The notes under the pieces: model-generated
What the model saw: the letters and a program-made list of their open reading frames with translations, nothing else
Database searches by the model: none
What the model was told of the DNA's origin: nothing
Program-made: the position numbers and the translations under genes
Shown here: positions 43,282 to 51,903 of the stretch, one piece after another
Numbering within the stretch: the stretch's first letter is position 1
Layout: every line of letters begins with the position of its first letter
NCBI RefSeq assembly: GCF_009766085.1
Contig: NZ_LMUF01000047.1
Location: 1-64,000, forward strand
Origin: Burkholderia sp. S171
GTDB taxonomy: Bacteria; Pseudomonadota; Gammaproteobacteria; Burkholderiales; Burkholderiaceae
Direction of reading: 5' to 3'
Length of the DNA: 64,000 bases

Positions 43282-44463
43282 CTATGCGGGCAAGTTAACC
43301 GGTGAGTAAGGTGGCTGTGGTCCCTGCGTGTCGTCCAGGTCTTCAGGTTGGCCGTTCATACGCTGGCGAACCGCGTCATTGATGACCATGCCACTCGGGA
43401 AGGTTCTCGGGGAAACGCCGGCCGCCAGCCATACAGGATTCCCCGCCCACGCTCGATGTCGCGGGCCCAAAGGTTCGGATATGACTGGAACGGGAGGTCG
43501 GAGCGCGAACTTTAATCCCACATCAGGATGTTGCAGCCTATCAACGACCCAGAGCAGAGGGCCATCGGACAGGCCGTGTTCAGGGTAGCCTCCGCCGACG
43601 TCGCAGTGACCTCCCGGAAAAAGCGCCTGCGTCACGTTCGGGTTGGCATCCCACAACGTCGGTTCGAACGGCTTGCGTTGCTCGTCAAGCGATACCGCGT
43701 GCACGCCCAGGTTGATGTTGCCACTCAAGGCCGTGTCGCAGAAACGAAATAGATCAATCGCTGCGCCCGCGTGGTAGATCGGGATGCCCAACGAACCGAC
43801 CGTATCCCAGACTGCAACCGCGGTGATTTTCACCGGAACAAAAGAACTTGCATCCAGATTCCGCGCGTTCGAGAAGGCACTGTGGATCTCCAGCAACTCG
43901 ATCAACCCGTCCGCTATCTTCTGGAACGTCGTGTCGTGGCCGTGGCGCCAGCGGTACCAAGCCGCCACCGCGGTGTCGTAACGCGTGTCGTCGTCAATGG
44001 CAGCGAAGTCTGGCCGCAGCAGACCTTCTCCCGCAATCAGGCCTGCCAGCGCGCGTGCGGTATACGCGCCCCGGCTAAAGCCGATAATCACGATGCTGTC
44101 GCCTGGCACGAAGTTACGCGAGATATAGGTATAACCGCGAGCAATGCGGGCTACGACGCCCACGCCAAACGCGCCACCGGCCACCTTGTCCAGCAACTGC
44201 TGTGAATTGCCTACCCCGTGGATGTACTTGGCTATCTGGTTCGGTGTGCCTTTCGCGTCCTGACGGGACTTCTCCATCTCCACGCCGCCCCAGTTGGTTC
44301 CGCCGGGAAGCAGGGCGCCGTCAAGCCACGCGAAGAGTTTGCAGACGTTGGTCAGTTGAGGTTCGCAGCCTTGCGTGTCGTCGGGGGAGTTGCTGTCGGT
44401 CGTGGCTTGCTCGTCAGGACCGTTCCACGTGCCATCGGCACAAAAGACAATAGTCTTTGACAT
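43282..44463 (-). CDS. DUF2235 alpha/beta-hydrolase, Tle1-like phospholipase
   Basis: A 393-residue DUF2235 protein. The N-terminus SKTIVFCADGTWNG is diagnostic, and the nucleophile elbow is GFSRGAYTARAL with Ser130. This domain is the catalytic part of Tle1 antibacterial phospholipase effectors of type VI secretion, and also occurs in uncharacterised cytosolic hydrolases. No VgrG, PAAR or immunity protein is visible next to it, and no signal peptide is present, so an effector role is uncertain. The acidic stretch at residues 16-35 is unusual. Confidence 0.87.
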   Translation of the reverse strand: MSKTIVFCADGTWNGPDEQATTDSNSPDDTQGCEPQLTNVCKLFAWLDGALLPGGTNWGGVEMEKSRQDAKGTPNQIAKYIHGVGNSQQLLDKVAGGAFGVGVVARIARGYTYISRNFVPGDSIVIIGFSRGAYTARALAGLIAGEGLLRPDFAAIDDDTRYDTAVAAWYRWRHGHDTTFQKIADGLIELLEIHSAFSNARNLDASSFVPVKITAVAVWDTVGSLGIPIYHAGAAIDLFRFCDTALSGNINLGVHAVSLDEQRKPFEPTLWDANPNVTQALFPGGHCDVGGGYPEHGLSDGPLLWVVDRLQHPDVGLKFALRPPVPVISEPLGPRHRAWAGNPVWLAAGVSPRTFPSGMVINDAVRQRMNGQPEDLDDTQGPQPPYSPVNLPA

Positions 44464-44708
44464 CGATTCCCCTTCGGTCAGTAGCGTTGCTCCGATGTTG
44501 CATGCAATGCCGCCCAGTTGGCAAAAGCTTGTGCGTTGGCAGATCAGATTGGATCACCCGGCGAAGTGTTCCGGATCACTTCGTGACGGCCGAGCGGGCG
44601 CACGTTAGATACTTAATTATCCTGACTGTATTGTGGCTGTCCATCAATGGGTCGAAACCATGATCGATGGCGAAGACATCGTCCCGTTCGATTTCTCCCG
44701 CAGCAGGC
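44464..44708. other. Non-coding gap between DUF2235 gene and TetR gene
   Basis: About 245 bp without a recognisable gene. The base composition is less GC-rich than neighbours. Presumably it contains the DUF2235 promoter. No clear hairpin or operator is seen. Confidence 0.35.
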
Positions 44709-45311
44709 TCATCGCTTCGACTGGCAATCGAGAAGATCGAAGGCCTCGTCGATGTAATACGTCAACGGATGATCCCCATTTCCCTGCCGCCAATTCTCTT
44801 TGGCAAACCGAAGCGTACCCATGGTGATCATGGCGTCCAGACGTAGCGCAGGCCTGCGGATCGGATCCGGCCACAATTCATACATCGCCTCTGCCAGTAC
44901 GTCCTCCAACTGAACAAAAAGCGCATCTTTGCGTAGCCGAAGCGCTTCTATCGATCGAAGTATTTGGTCCGCGGCGAGTGACTCTTGAGTGTCATACAGC
45001 GGAGCAAGGGTCAGGAAAGTCTTCCTGGCGGCGTCGATGGGTGATTGGTCCGGCGACTGCGCGAGGAAGGTCGGACGCAGCGCGTGCGGAAAGTTACCGC
45101 TCTCGTGCGCCATCAAAAGGTCTTCCTTCGACTTCAAATAGTAGAAGAAAGTGCGCCGCGATATCCCCGATGCCGCCGCGATCGCATCCAGTGTCGTCTC
45201 CTCATAACCATTCTCCCTGAAGAGTCTCAGGCCGGTTTGAGTAATCAGATCAAAGGTTAAACGGCGTTTGCGTTCGCGCAGGTCGTTTGGGAGGGGTTCT
45301 TTGCTATTCAT
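44709..45311 (-). CDS. TetR-family repressor
   Basis: A 200-residue TetR/AcrR regulator. The helix-turn-helix occupies residues 15-62, with GLRLFRENGYEETTLDAIAAASGISRRTFFYYLKSKEDL closely matching the TetR profile. The C-terminal ligand domain is variable. It diverges from an SDR gene across an 87-bp gap that contains two copies of a palindrome, so it most likely represses both itself and the oxidoreductase pair. The ligand is unknown. Confidence 0.93.
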   Translation of the reverse strand: MNSKEPLPNDLRERKRRLTFDLITQTGLRLFRENGYEETTLDAIAAASGISRRTFFYYLKSKEDLLMAHESGNFPHALRPTFLAQSPDQSPIDAARKTFLTLAPLYDTQESLAADQILRSIEALRLRKDALFVQLEDVLAEAMYELWPDPIRRPALRLDAMITMGTLRFAKENWRQGNGDHPLTYYIDEAFDLLDCQSKR

Positions 45312-45340
45312 CGTAGCGATTCTGACGATCGATCAGCTTC

Positions 45341-45381
45341 TTGACAAGCCTACACTCAGTGCGATAAATTACACTCAGTGC
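45341..45381 (+). promoter_or_regulatory. SDR promoter with two TetR operator copies
   Basis: TACACTCAGTGC occurs at 45351-45362 and 45370-45381, 19 bp apart. Each contains the perfect 9-bp palindrome CACTCAGTG. TTGACA at 45341-45346 and GATAAA at 45363-45368 form a sigma70-type promoter with a 16-bp spacer. Copy 1 lies between the hexamers, copy 2 just downstream of the -10. This is the classic geometry for TetR repression. Confidence 0.7.
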
Positions 45382-45398
45382 AATTTTAGGGGACTTAT

Positions 45399-46229
45399 AT
45401 GTCTTCATCAAAGGTCTGGTTTGTCACGGGTGCATCGCGAGGCTTTGGCCGCGTCTGGACGGAGGCAGCCCTGAAACGCGGCGACAAGGTTGCGGCCGCG
45501 GTGCGAAACCCAAGCGCGCTCGATGAACTCGTCAAGACTTATGGCGATTCGATCCTGGTCATGCCGCTCGACGTAACGGATCGCGATGCCGTGTTCGAAG
45601 CCGTCAGTCAAGCGCACGGGCATTTCAAACGACTCGATGTCATCCTGTGTAACGCCGGCTACGGCTATATGGGCGCAATCGAAGAGTTGGAGCACGAGCA
45701 AGTGAAAGCCAACTTTGACACCAATGTGTTCGGGACACTGTCGGTCGTTCAGGCAGCGCTGCCGATCTTACGGGCGCAGGGCAGCGGTCACATCCTGACG
45801 CTGTCGAGCATTGGCGGCGTTATTGGTTTCCCGACGGGTGGAAGCTACACCGCCAGCAAATTTGTGATCGAGGCCATGTCGGAAGCACTGGCAGGTGAGG
45901 TGGCTGCATTCGGCATCAAAGTCACGATCATAGAACCAGGGCAATTCGCCACCGGGTTTAGCGCGTCGGTGCAATCCCCGCCAACCATAGCGGCCTACGA
46001 TCCGATACGGCAGGCCATTCGCTCGTCGTTCAAATCCGGCGATGTTGGCGATCCGCTAGCAACCGCCGCAGCGATCCTCGAAGCCGTGGACGCCAGTGAG
46101 CCGCCGCTTCGCCTGGTGCTAGGTTCAGCAACAATCGCGAAGTTCCGGGCGACCTATGCGGCGCGGTTGAGCAACTGGGATACATGGGAAACCGTGTCAA
46201 ACTCGGCTCAAGGCAAACAACGCGCTTAA
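45399..46229 (+). CDS. Short-chain dehydrogenase/reductase
   Basis: A 276-residue classical SDR. The cofactor loop is TGASRGFG (residues 10-17), then CNAGYG (about 86), LSSIGG (catalytic Ser near 139) and SYTASKF (Tyr and Lys near 152-156). The cofactor preference (Arg at the second turn) suggests NADP. It is the first gene behind two TetR operators and is followed 40 bp later by a Rossmann oxidoreductase. The pair may detoxify an aldehyde, ketone or quinone sensed by the TetR protein. Confidence 0.92.
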   Translation: MSSSKVWFVTGASRGFGRVWTEAALKRGDKVAAAVRNPSALDELVKTYGDSILVMPLDVTDRDAVFEAVSQAHGHFKRLDVILCNAGYGYMGAIEELEHEQVKANFDTNVFGTLSVVQAALPILRAQGSGHILTLSSIGGVIGFPTGGSYTASKFVIEAMSEALAGEVAAFGIKVTIIEPGQFATGFSASVQSPPTIAAYDPIRQAIRSSFKSGDVGDPLATAAAILEAVDASEPPLRLVLGSATIAKFRATYAARLSNWDTWETVSNSAQGKQRA

Positions 46230-46269
46230 CTTAAAGCAGCGGTTTGGGGAAAACGGTCAAGGCCCTGGC

Positions 46270-46908
46270 GTGAAAATGAAACTACTACTGCTCGGTGCTA
46301 CGGGGTTGGTGGGAAGCAGGATACTGAAGCTCGCGCTCGCCAACGACGCGTTTTCGGAGGTGATTGCACCCACACGGAAAGCGCTGGCCCCGAGTGACAG
46401 ACTGGTCAACCCGGTTGGCCCACGCCTGGAGGAACTTGTTCCGCGTCTGATGTCGTACACGCCGGACGCGGTCATATGCGCATTGGGGACGACTCAGGCA
46501 AAAGCCGGCTCGAAGGAAGCGTTCCGTTATGTCGACTACGAGCTCCCTATCGCATTGGGGAAAGCCGCGCATGCCGCCGGCGTAGAGACGTATGCGATTG
46601 TGACTGCCATGGGTGCATCTCCAGATTCCATGAGCTTCTACTACAGGACCAAAGGAGAGGTTGAGCGGGACATCCAGGAAATCGGGTTCCGGTCGCTTGC
46701 GATCTGCAGACCCAGTCTCATTGGCGGCGAGCGAAATGAAGCCAGGGCTGCAGAGGGAGCAGCGCTGACGCTGCTTCGATTTTTAGCTCCGCTCCTGCCG
46801 AAGAAATTCCGTGTCAATCCGGCAGATGTGATTGCTGCTACGTTGCTCGATGCAGTCATCGATGCAAAAGTGGGGTGTCGTTGGATCAACGCTCAAGAAA
46901 TGAACTGA
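46270..46908 (+). CDS. NAD(P)-binding Rossmann protein (HTATIP2/YwnB-like)
   Basis: A 212-residue atypical SDR-type protein with LLLGATGLVGSRILKLAL near residue 6 as the dinucleotide fold start. The later segments VICALGTTQAKAGSKEAFRYVDYELP and CRPSLIGGERNEARAAE are typical of the HTATIP2/oxidoreductase group. It is in the same orientation and likely the same transcript as the SDR gene. The catalytic role of this family is poorly known. The ATG at 46270 is preceded by a GTG three codons away inside a weak context. Confidence 0.88.
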   Translation: MKMKLLLLGATGLVGSRILKLALANDAFSEVIAPTRKALAPSDRLVNPVGPRLEELVPRLMSYTPDAVICALGTTQAKAGSKEAFRYVDYELPIALGKAAHAAGVETYAIVTAMGASPDSMSFYYRTKGEVERDIQEIGFRSLAICRPSLIGGERNEARAAEGAALTLLRFLAPLLPKKFRVNPADVIAATLLDAVIDAKVGCRWINAQEMN

Positions 46909-47011
46909 GAACTGCTTCCGAGCGCGGGATGGCTCTGTTGAGAAAAGCTCGCCTGACGCAAGCTTCGATTGGCCGAAATCCGCTGGACCCGATTCCGCGT
47001 TAAAACCCCGC

Positions 47012-47548
47012 TCAAGGATTCGGCGGCGTCACCGACAGGATGATCTCGGTTTGCTTGTCCGATTCATTCCGATATCGATGAACCAGACGACCATCGAAGG
47101 AAACACTTTCACCACCAACAACGGTGTAGTCGACACCCGCAATCTCCGCGATGAGTTCGCCCGCGACCACATAGACACACTCCGTTGAAGCGTGACCTCT
47201 GGGTTCTTCGGCGGAGGTTTGTCCGGGATCCAGCACGGCGCGCAGCACTTCCAGCTGCCCGTTACCTGCGGTGAGCCGTTCGTACGTCACCTGCCCCATG
47301 GGGGCGATGAGTCGTGCGCGATTGCCGGGCCGGCTGATCCACACAGACGGCGCCGCTGTTGCGGTAAAAAGGGACGCGACGGATTCGCCGAATACGCCAG
47401 CGAGTCGCCGCATGGTTTCCAGGCTGGGATCAGTCACAGATCGTTCGACCTGGCTCAATAACGTTGCGGATACACCTGCCTGACTTGCCAGGTCCCGCAA
47501 CGACAAACCGTGCGCGGTTCGCAATTCCTTCAGTCTCTCGCCAATCAC
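47012..47548 (-). CDS. XRE-cupin transcriptional regulator
   Basis: A 178-residue regulator. The N-terminal XRE helix-turn-helix (IGERLKELRTAHGLSLRDLASQAGVSATLLSQVERS, residues 2-37) is joined to a C-terminal cupin_2 domain (about 100-175, GHASTECVYVVAGELIAEI and FDGRLVHRYRN). The combination is common for small-molecule-sensing regulators. I favour GTG 47548; a GTG at 47605 would add 19 residues. It is convergent with the Rossmann protein gene and has no obvious target next to it. Confidence 0.86.
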   Translation of the reverse strand: MIGERLKELRTAHGLSLRDLASQAGVSATLLSQVERSVTDPSLETMRRLAGVFGESVASLFTATAAPSVWISRPGNRARLIAPMGQVTYERLTAGNGQLEVLRAVLDPGQTSAEEPRGHASTECVYVVAGELIAEIAGVDYTVVGGESVSFDGRLVHRYRNESDKQTEIILSVTPPNP

Positions 47549-47592
47549 GATGTAGCCACCCGCTTGTAAAGTCTCAATTGACAAAAATAAGT

Positions 47593-47795
47593 ATATGGAG
47601 CGCACCGCAGACGGTCAAGCGGGCAGCAAATCGCCTTGGCAAGGCTCACCGAATACCTCGACAAGCCAACCCACAGGGGAATGTACAGCGTTCAGTATCT
47701 TACGGAGCGGCGAGCGAGCAGCGCTAGAAAGTGCGATGGAGCAACATTGTATGTGCAGTATTTCTTCACAGCGAGCTTAGGCGAGCGCTCCATAT
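47593..47795. repeat. Region bounded by 11-bp inverted repeats
   Basis: ATATGGAGCGC (47593-47603) recurs inverted as GCGCTCCATAT (47785-47795), enclosing 203 bp with no gene. It could be a degenerate miniature element or chance. I see no clear target-site duplication at the outer flanks. The surrounding 47549-47864 contains nothing else recognisable. Confidence 0.4.
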
Positions 47796-47864
47796 CTTGC
47801 CGGGCACGAGCGCCTAGGCGTGGCGCGAAGTCCAGACCGAACCACGACAACCTCAATCGCTAAA

Positions 47865-48683
47865 TCACTTGAACCGATAATTCACCGCAGCAAGAAAATT
47901 CAACTCCGTTCGTTGCTCGGTGATGGGGCTATGGCCCGCGTTGTGCTCCAACCGGCCGGCCGTAAGCGAGACCGACCCTACCCATTTTTTCGAAAAATCG
48001 TAGCTGACGTAAGTGTTGAGATGAACGTCCCGGATGCCCGAACTCGTGTCATAGGCCGGCAAACCAGAAGCAGCACTTTGACTGGCGGAAATGCCGAACA
48101 ACGTACGGTTATAGACGGCATTGGCCCACGTCACGCCCGGCCCAACCGACACCAGCAGCTTCGACGTAAGCGGCATATTCGCCACCAGATCCCCACTGAC
48201 GAGCAGCCCCTGCCCCGTCCCCGCGATGTCCTGATAAGCCGCGACGGAACCCGTCAACAGCGACACCGAATAATCCGCAAACACTTTCAGCTTGGGCCCG
48301 TAATGCACATTACCCAGGCCGTGAAGACGCGGATCGTCGGATTCATTACGCGATTGAAAATCGAAGCTGATTGCCGTCCCGAAGTGATAAGCCGGGCCTT
48401 TCAGCAGGTTGATGCCGAGTACATCGAGACCTTGCGAGTAGATCCGGTCATCGTAGGAAATATCGAGCGATGGCAGCGGCAGCACCTGGAACGCGCGGGA
48501 ACCGGGGTATTTCGGTGACACCATCAACGCAGGGCCGATCGAGATCTTCCACAGACCGGCGGCGTTGGTATCGGCGGTGGCATTGGTATCGGGGGTCACG
48601 CTCTGCTCGTCGGCGAATGCGTTCGTCAGCCACACGCAAGTGAACGAGACTACGGTGCAACGGCAAAAATTGGCAAACTTCAC
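47865..48683 (-). CDS. MipA/OmpV-family outer-membrane protein
   Basis: A 272-residue beta-barrel of the MipA/OmpV family, linked to peptidoglycan synthesis scaffolding (MltA-interacting) or to antibiotic and adhesin functions. A signal peptide (about residues 1-24, TVVSFTCVWLTNAFA) precedes WKISIGPALMVSPKYPGS, the conserved family start, and the terminal LAAVNYRFK ends in the usual barrel strand. GTG 48683 with AGGGA upstream is favoured; the frame is open to 48788 but that would bury the signal. Confidence 0.9.
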   Translation of the reverse strand: MKFANFCRCTVVSFTCVWLTNAFADEQSVTPDTNATADTNAAGLWKISIGPALMVSPKYPGSRAFQVLPLPSLDISYDDRIYSQGLDVLGINLLKGPAYHFGTAISFDFQSRNESDDPRLHGLGNVHYGPKLKVFADYSVSLLTGSVAAYQDIAGTGQGLLVSGDLVANMPLTSKLLVSVGPGVTWANAVYNRTLFGISASQSAASGLPAYDTSSGIRDVHLNTYVSYDFSKKWVGSVSLTAGRLEHNAGHSPITEQRTELNFLAAVNYRFK

Positions 48684-48842
48684 TGCGGGTTCCCTGGCAT
48701 GTCGAGTCCTTCGGGCTCGTGTGGACTGAACGTCATCAGCGGCTTGGGCGTGGTCGCCTGCAATGCTCGCCGCTTCGTTCAGGCGCAAGAATACGCCAAT
48801 CTCCGCGCGCCAATATCGCGCATGCTGATCTTCCGCTAGCCG

Positions 48843-49424
48843 CTAATCACAGTGCGCGATCTCGCGTCGCTCGGCATTGTGCATGGGAAAGTCCGCGAAC
48901 GCACAATTCATGAGGCTGTGAAGCGCCGCGCCGCCGGCGGGATCGCGATCCGTGCGGGTCACGCTCACCTGGTAACTCAGCGCTCCGCTCGACCGATCGA
49001 CAAACTGGATAGTCAGCGCATGAACGTAACGCTTGCGACCGAACCATTCCTTCTGGGGCGCGACGTCGTCGCATGCGCTTTCGGGTGCGCCGGTGCACTC
49101 TGCGTGCACGCGCACGGCTTGCGGACGCGTTGCATAACCCAGCTTGACGAGATAATCCGCGCTGGCCGGAGGCGCCTGCCGCAAGCCCTTAGCGGTCAGT
49201 GCTTCATCAAGCCAGCGAGCGGTCGCGACGTAATCAGCGGCAGCGGCTGTGCCGTCGCCCCGAGGCTCGACGCTTGACGATTGCAACGCGTAGGTCTTGA
49301 CGCTCTTCGTCGCGAAATCTCCGCTCGACGCACTGTAAGCGCTGATCCTCACTGGCGGCTCGCCGGCGCACCCGCCCAGGAGCGCGAGAAGGAAAATGGC
49401 GCTTGCGATCGATCGTATGTTCAC
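48843..49424 (-). CDS. DUF4136 lipoprotein
   Basis: A 193-residue lipoprotein. The N-terminus has a hydrophobic stretch and lipobox ALLGGC, with the lipidated cysteine near residue 19. The rest fits the DUF4136 pattern: SVKTYAL near the start, ATARWLDEALTAKGLRQ, SADYLVKLGYATRP, and a C-terminal strand-rich part. These proteins are envelope-anchored with unknown role. GTG 49424 with GGGGA upstream is favoured over TTG 49436. It ends a run of minus-strand genes starting with the signalling operon. Confidence 0.85.
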   Translation of the reverse strand: MNIRSIASAIFLLALLGGCAGEPPVRISAYSASSGDFATKSVKTYALQSSSVEPRGDGTAAAADYVATARWLDEALTAKGLRQAPPASADYLVKLGYATRPQAVRVHAECTGAPESACDDVAPQKEWFGRKRYVHALTIQFVDRSSGALSYQVSVTRTDRDPAGGAALHSLMNCAFADFPMHNAERREIAHCD

Positions 49425-49443
49425 TTCGTTCCCCAAAAAACGT

Positions 49444-51894
49444 TCATTGCTTCTGCGCAGCGGGTTCTTCGCCGCTTGTTTCGCGCGGTTCGATTTGCTG
49501 TGAGCGCAAGGTGATCGTCACTGTGGTTCCTTGGTCCGGCGCGCTTCGAATTGCTATCTCCCCGGCGTGGCGGCTGATCACCGTTTTCACGAACGCCATC
49601 CCGAGGCCGGTTCCATCGCTCGGCGGCTGGCCATCGAGATGAAAGCGCCGGAAGCGTTCGAACAAATGCGCCTGCTGCTCAAGCGCAATACCGTAGCCCG
49701 CGTCCCGCACCACGCACACAATCGCGCCCGGCCTCTCCGTGACGATACAGTCGACGCGCGTACCCGACGGGCTGTATTTCACCGCGTTGCTAAGCAGGTT
49801 GATGAGCGCGCGCGTCATCAGCGACCGGTCCGCCAACACCCAGAAGGCCTGGCCTTCGCTATCGCAACGCACCTCGATGTCCTTCGCGTTCGCGAGCGGC
49901 CAGATTTCATCGCTGGCGTCGATCGCAAGCTCATGCAGATTCAGCAGTTCAAGGCTGTAATGCTGCGACTCGGCGCGGGCGAGCTGCACGAAGTCATCGG
50001 CTAATGCGAGCGTGCGGCGCGCATAACGTTCCACGCGTTCCATCAGGTCCATCGCCGACTTCGAGTCGATGTGCGGCCGCTCGGTGTCGAGCATCGCGAG
50101 AATGGACGCCTGCGGTGAGCGCATGTCGTGCGACAGCAGATGCAGCATGTCGTCACGCTGGCGCTCGGAAGCGTGCAGCGCGGTGATATCGACCCAGCTC
50201 GCAATCCACCCGAGCGATTCGCCCGTGCTGGTCGTGCACGGCGCATATCGCAACATGTGATCGCGGCCATGACGATCACGCACTTCAATGCCATGCATCA
50301 TCACGGCCGTGTGACGCTCGACGCGCGGGTCGAGCATCGACGGCCATTGCATGCCGCTGGGCAGCGCGCCGCTGCTGTCTTCATCGACCAGACGCACGAA
50401 ATGGAACTCACCGAAGAGCTGCATGATCGACAGGTCGGAGAACTGCAAGGGACCAAAATGCAGCCGCGCCGGATCATTGACCATCAGGATGCGGCCATTG
50501 GGATCGCAGACCATGATCGGCTCCGGCAAGCTGTTCAGGCTGTCCCAGATGAACTGCCGCATATTGCGCTGGCGCTGCACGGCCTGGCGCGTGAGTGCGA
50601 TCAGACGTTCGAGTACGTCGCCCGCCGTGCCATGGGGTTTCGGTTGGGGACCCGGCAGCAGATTCGGCTCGGCGGCCAGCAGACGCAGTTCCTGTCCGAG
50701 ATACGACATCGCGACTTCGAGACGCCGCCAGCTCCACAGCAAATAGATCAGCGCCAGTCCGCCGAGCGCCGGCACCGGCGAGAGCCAGCGCGAGCGCAAA
50801 TACATCAGGCAGGCGCTCGCCATCAAGCTGGCGAAGGCCAGCGCGATCGTAAGCATAAGCGACTGCAACGGCGATACCACCAGCAGGGCCGCAAGCAGGA
50901 TGCCGACCGGCACGAGGCTCGCCCAACCGGCCGCCTTGTTTCCAATCGGTTCGATGGCGCGGCCGTCGAACAACGCATCGAGGATGGTCGCGTAGATATC
51001 GACACCGGGCAGCTCGCCCACTTCCCCCGATATCGGCGTGGCGAAGCGGTCGCGCAGGCCGGCCGCCGTGGCGCCGACCAGCACGATCTTGCCTGCGAAG
51101 AACTCCGGCGGGACCGCTCCCTGCATCGCGGCCGCGAACGACACCCGTGGATAATCCAGCGACGCGCGCGAGAACGGAATCATCATCCGATGCGCGCGCT
51201 TCAGATCGCCCGCGACCGCCGGTCCGGACGCTGCAAACCCGGCATCTGCAGCAGCTCGTTTAATCCCGGGCAGTGCTGCATCCGGCCCGCGCAACGCCTG
51301 ATACACCGGCACCGTAATGCTCGGCCACCACGCCTTGCCGCCACCTTCGAACAGCGAGACGCTGCGCACGATACCGTCGTGATTCACTTCCAGATCGATA
51401 TGGCCTACGCCCGCCGCCGCCGCGCGCAGCACCGGGACGGGTTCGACCACGGCGGGCTCGTTCTGGTTGACCGGCAGCCGGTCAACGAGCAACGGCAGAT
51501 AGGTCGGCACATGCTTCATGGCCTCGGCGAAAGGGGCATCGCCGGGAGACGGTTCAGTGAACAGCACGTCGTACGCGACGCTCGCGGGTTTCGCCTTCGC
51601 AAGTTGCGTCAGCAGCGCCGCGTGGGTCTCGCGCGGCCACGGCCAGCGCCCGAGTTCCGCAATGCTCTCGTCATCGATCGCCACAACGACAATGCCGCTC
51701 GACGGACGGCTCGCCGCGTGCAACAACAACTGATCGTAGAAGAGGAAACTGGCGCGTTCCGTCAGCGGACTCACCACGCCGAAGAGCACTGCAGCCACGC
51801 CTACCACGCCAATCAGCGTCCATTCCAGGAAGAAGCGCTTGCCGATCGACGGACCCGGCCAGCGCCGGTTATGGAAGGAGAAGCGCCATGGCAT
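49444..51894 (-). CDS. CHASE2-PAS sensor histidine kinase
   Basis: An 816-residue membrane sensor kinase. One helix (about residues 26-46) leads into a periplasmic CHASE2 domain (about 46-330: VVVAIDDESIAELGRWPWPRE is typical), then three helices (about 337-410), PAS (about 460-570), the HisKA helix MLHLLSHDMRSPQASIL (His near 590) and a HATPase with NLLSNAVKYSPSG, DAGYGIALEQ and GTGLGMAFVK. It lies nine bases after a secreted LysM-FecR protein and shares an operon with an OmpR regulator, the obvious cognate partner. Confidence 0.94.
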   Translation of the reverse strand: MPWRFSFHNRRWPGPSIGKRFFLEWTLIGVVGVAAVLFGVVSPLTERASFLFYDQLLLHAASRPSSGIVVVAIDDESIAELGRWPWPRETHAALLTQLAKAKPASVAYDVLFTEPSPGDAPFAEAMKHVPTYLPLLVDRLPVNQNEPAVVEPVPVLRAAAAGVGHIDLEVNHDGIVRSVSLFEGGGKAWWPSITVPVYQALRGPDAALPGIKRAAADAGFAASGPAVAGDLKRAHRMMIPFSRASLDYPRVSFAAAMQGAVPPEFFAGKIVLVGATAAGLRDRFATPISGEVGELPGVDIYATILDALFDGRAIEPIGNKAAGWASLVPVGILLAALLVVSPLQSLMLTIALAFASLMASACLMYLRSRWLSPVPALGGLALIYLLWSWRRLEVAMSYLGQELRLLAAEPNLLPGPQPKPHGTAGDVLERLIALTRQAVQRQRNMRQFIWDSLNSLPEPIMVCDPNGRILMVNDPARLHFGPLQFSDLSIMQLFGEFHFVRLVDEDSSGALPSGMQWPSMLDPRVERHTAVMMHGIEVRDRHGRDHMLRYAPCTTSTGESLGWIASWVDITALHASERQRDDMLHLLSHDMRSPQASILAMLDTERPHIDSKSAMDLMERVERYARRTLALADDFVQLARAESQHYSLELLNLHELAIDASDEIWPLANAKDIEVRCDSEGQAFWVLADRSLMTRALINLLSNAVKYSPSGTRVDCIVTERPGAIVCVVRDAGYGIALEQQAHLFERFRRFHLDGQPPSDGTGLGMAFVKTVISRHAGEIAIRSAPDQGTTVTITLRSQQIEPRETSGEEPAAQKQ

Positions 51895-51903
51895 GGATAG
51901 CGC

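Noticed and set aside
50128-51900. 590-codon open frame on the plus strand opposite the CHASE2 kinase gene
   Set aside because: Antisense shadow of a high-GC gene; rich in Arg/His/Gln with no domain, while the minus strand encodes a complete kinase.
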